In this document: positions 4,586-5,765 of the stretch, piece after piece
Layout of the letters: each line of letters starts with the position of its first letter
Numbering within the stretch: position 1 is the first letter of the stretch
Source: an uncultured Anaerolineae bacterium
GTDB taxonomy: Bacteria > Chloroflexota > Anaerolineae > Anaerolineales > UBA11858
Assembly: GCA_937893815.1 (NCBI GenBank)
Contig: CALCSH010000599.1
Coordinates: 1-5,765 of the forward strand
Direction: 5' to 3'
DNA length: 5,765 bases
Notes under the pieces: model-generated
Databases searched by the model: none
The model's input: the letters and a program-made list of their open reading frames with translations, nothing else
What the model was told of the DNA's origin: nothing
Made by a program: the position numbers and the translations under genes

Positions 4586-5765
4586 ATGGATCGCTTCATC
4601 ATTCATGGCGGAAAACCGCTGTACGGAGAAGTTACCCCCTCTGGAAATAAAAATGCTGCCTTACCGCTGCTGGCGGCCTGCCTGCTCACCGAAGAGCCGG
4701 TGATTTTGCATAATGTGCCCGAAATCCAAGATGTTATGGCTATGCGCAAGTTACTCTGTAGCCTGGGCGTAGAAATTACCACCGTTGGCGATCATAGCTG
4801 GCGCATCCATGCCAAAGAAGTGCGCACCCACGATCTCAACCCGGAGGAGTGCCGCCGCATCCGTGCATCGATTTTGCTGGCCGGGCCGATGGTGGCGCGA
4901 GCTAAAGAGCTACACCTGCCTCCCCCAGGTGGTGATGTGATTGGCCGCCGCCGTGTGGACACACATATTTTAGCGTTGGTGGCGTTGGGCGCGAAAAGTG
5001 AATACGATCGCACGGAACGCGTTTTTCACTTTACCGCTCAAGAATTGCACGGCAGTGATATTCTGCTCGATGAAGCCAGCGTCACCGCTACTGAAAACGC
5101 AATTATGGCAGCGGCGACCGCAAAAGGCACCACCATTCTGCGCAATGCTGCTTCCGAGCCGCATGTGCAGGAACTCTGCCAGTTGATAAATATTCTTGGC
5201 GGCAAGATCGCGAATATCGGCTCAAATACGCTCTTCATCGAAGGTGTGCCCAAATTGGGCGGCGGTGAATTCACCATCGGGCCGGATTATCTGGAAGTTG
5301 TCAGTTTTATTGGAGCGGCTGTCGTAACGGGCGGATCCATTCGTATCCGCAATGCCGGGCCGCAGTATTTGGATATGGTGCGACTCGTGTTTCGCCGCCT
5401 GGGGGTTATTTGGGAAGTTGACGGACAGGATATACTGGTCCCGGCGGTGCAAAAGCTCGAAATTGAACCCGATATCGGGCACGCTATCCCCCAAATTAAT
5501 GTTATGCCCTGGCCTTCCTTCCCCACGGATTTGATGAGCATCGCCATTGTAGTGGCCACCCAGGCCAACGGTACAGTGCTCTTCCATGATTGGATGTACG
5601 AAGGCCGCATGTATTTCACGGATAAACTGACCGGTATGGGCGCTCAAATTATTTTATGCGATCCACATCGCTGCATTGTGCAAGGCCCGGCGCAACTGAT
5701 TGGTGAGACCGTTGACAGCCCGGATATTCGCGCCGGTTTGGCGCTGGTGCTGGCCGCTCTGCGTG
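4586..5765 (+). CDS. murA: UDP-N-acetylglucosamine 1-carboxyvinyltransferase, Asp-type active site (3' truncated by window)
   Basis: The frame is open from ATG 4586 to the window end (393 codons). MurA transfers enolpyruvate from PEP to UDP-GlcNAc, the first committed step of peptidoglycan synthesis, in the cytoplasm. Family residues are visible: K22-N23 in 'SGNKNAALPLLAA', R93 in 'RASILLAGPMVAR', D315 in 'PSFPTDLMS', and R382 in 'DIRAGLALVLA'. The active-site loop reads 'PPGGDVIGRRRVDTH', so D117 occupies the position of E. coli Cys115. Asp at this site occurs naturally in fosfomycin-insensitive MurA enzymes such as those of Mycobacterium and Chlamydia. Other differences from the common form are 'GPDYLEVVSF' (232-241) where E. 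coli-type enzymes have PDRIE.GTF, and 'YEGRMYFTDKL' (338-348) where FENRFMH is usual. This suggests a divergent MurA branch. EPSP synthase (AroA) is excluded by the MurA-specific motifs. The last few dozen residues are missing. Confidence 0.9.
   Translation, partial: MDRFIIHGGKPLYGEVTPSGNKNAALPLLAACLLTEEPVILHNVPEIQDVMAMRKLLCSLGVEITTVGDHSWRIHAKEVRTHDLNPEECRRIRASILLAGPMVARAKELHLPPPGGDVIGRRRVDTHILALVALGAKSEYDRTERVFHFTAQELHGSDILLDEASVTATENAIMAAATAKGTTILRNAASEPHVQELCQLINILGGKIANIGSNTLFIEGVPKLGGGEFTIGPDYLEVVSFIGAAVVTGGSIRIRNAGPQYLDMVRLVFRRLGVIWEVDGQDILVPAVQKLEIEPDIGHAIPQINVMPWPSFPTDLMSIAIVVATQANGTVLFHDWMYEGRMYFTDKLTGMGAQIILCDPHRCIVQGPAQLIGETVDSPDIRAGLALVLAALR

Noticed and set aside
5222..5647. 141-codon minus-strand open frame opposite murA
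   Set aside because: It is antisense to conserved MurA sequence and has no family resemblance.
1..5765. Mobile element, CRISPR array, phage or defence cluster
   Set aside because: No transposase, integrase, terminal repeats, spaced repeats or nuclease/toxin genes are visible; the genes look chromosomal.

Overview
The window holds seven protein-coding genes, the first and last cut by the window edges, packed with short intergenic gaps at roughly 50-55% GC. Several proteins resemble conserved families I remember from Chloroflexota (Anaerolineae-like bacteria): the SpoIIE-type phosphatase, the small P-loop protein, and a MurA with Asp at the position of the catalytic Cys. I therefore lean to a Chloroflexota chromosome. 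This is inference from memory of families, not a database result. There are no rRNA or tRNA genes, CRISPR arrays, insertion sequences or phage genes that I can see.

Layout. 1-355 is the end of a class I SAM-dependent methyltransferase. After 126 bp comes a translationally coupled pair on the + strand (ATGA overlap at 1210-1213): a SpoIIE/PP2C-type phosphatase (482-1213) and a two-TM TrkA/RCK channel-like protein (1210-2259) that lacks a recognisable K+ selectivity filter. The 169 bp gap at 2260-2428 has no gene or clear promoter that I can support; it holds only a 5-bp hairpin (TTTGC/GCAAA, 2337-2350). A small P-loop kinase-like gene (2429-2788) converges with a minus-strand prepilin peptidase gene (2797-3576), with 8 bp between the stop codons and no terminator. 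A 92-bp divergent region separates the peptidase gene from a DUF62 SAM hydroxide adenosyltransferase gene (3669-4514). A 71-bp gap with a bulged inverted repeat and a good promoter leads into murA (4586 to the window end).

The most striking signal is in the control regions. Three genes (482 +, 3574-3576 -, 3669 +) have a near-consensus -10 hexamer (TAAAAT, TATAAT, TATAAT) ending only 6-7 nt before the start codon. None has a Shine-Dalgarno sequence. In each case an in-frame stop just upstream leaves no ATG, GTG or TTG start upstream of the chosen codon. This is the arrangement expected for leaderless mRNAs. murA, by contrast, has a conventional promoter and a GGAG ribosome binding site.

How the genes work together: the phosphatase and channel-like protein probably form one signalling or ion-homeostasis unit. 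The others look like separate housekeeping functions: SAM turnover, pilin or secretion processing, and the first committed step of peptidoglycan synthesis. I see no defence system or mobile cluster here.
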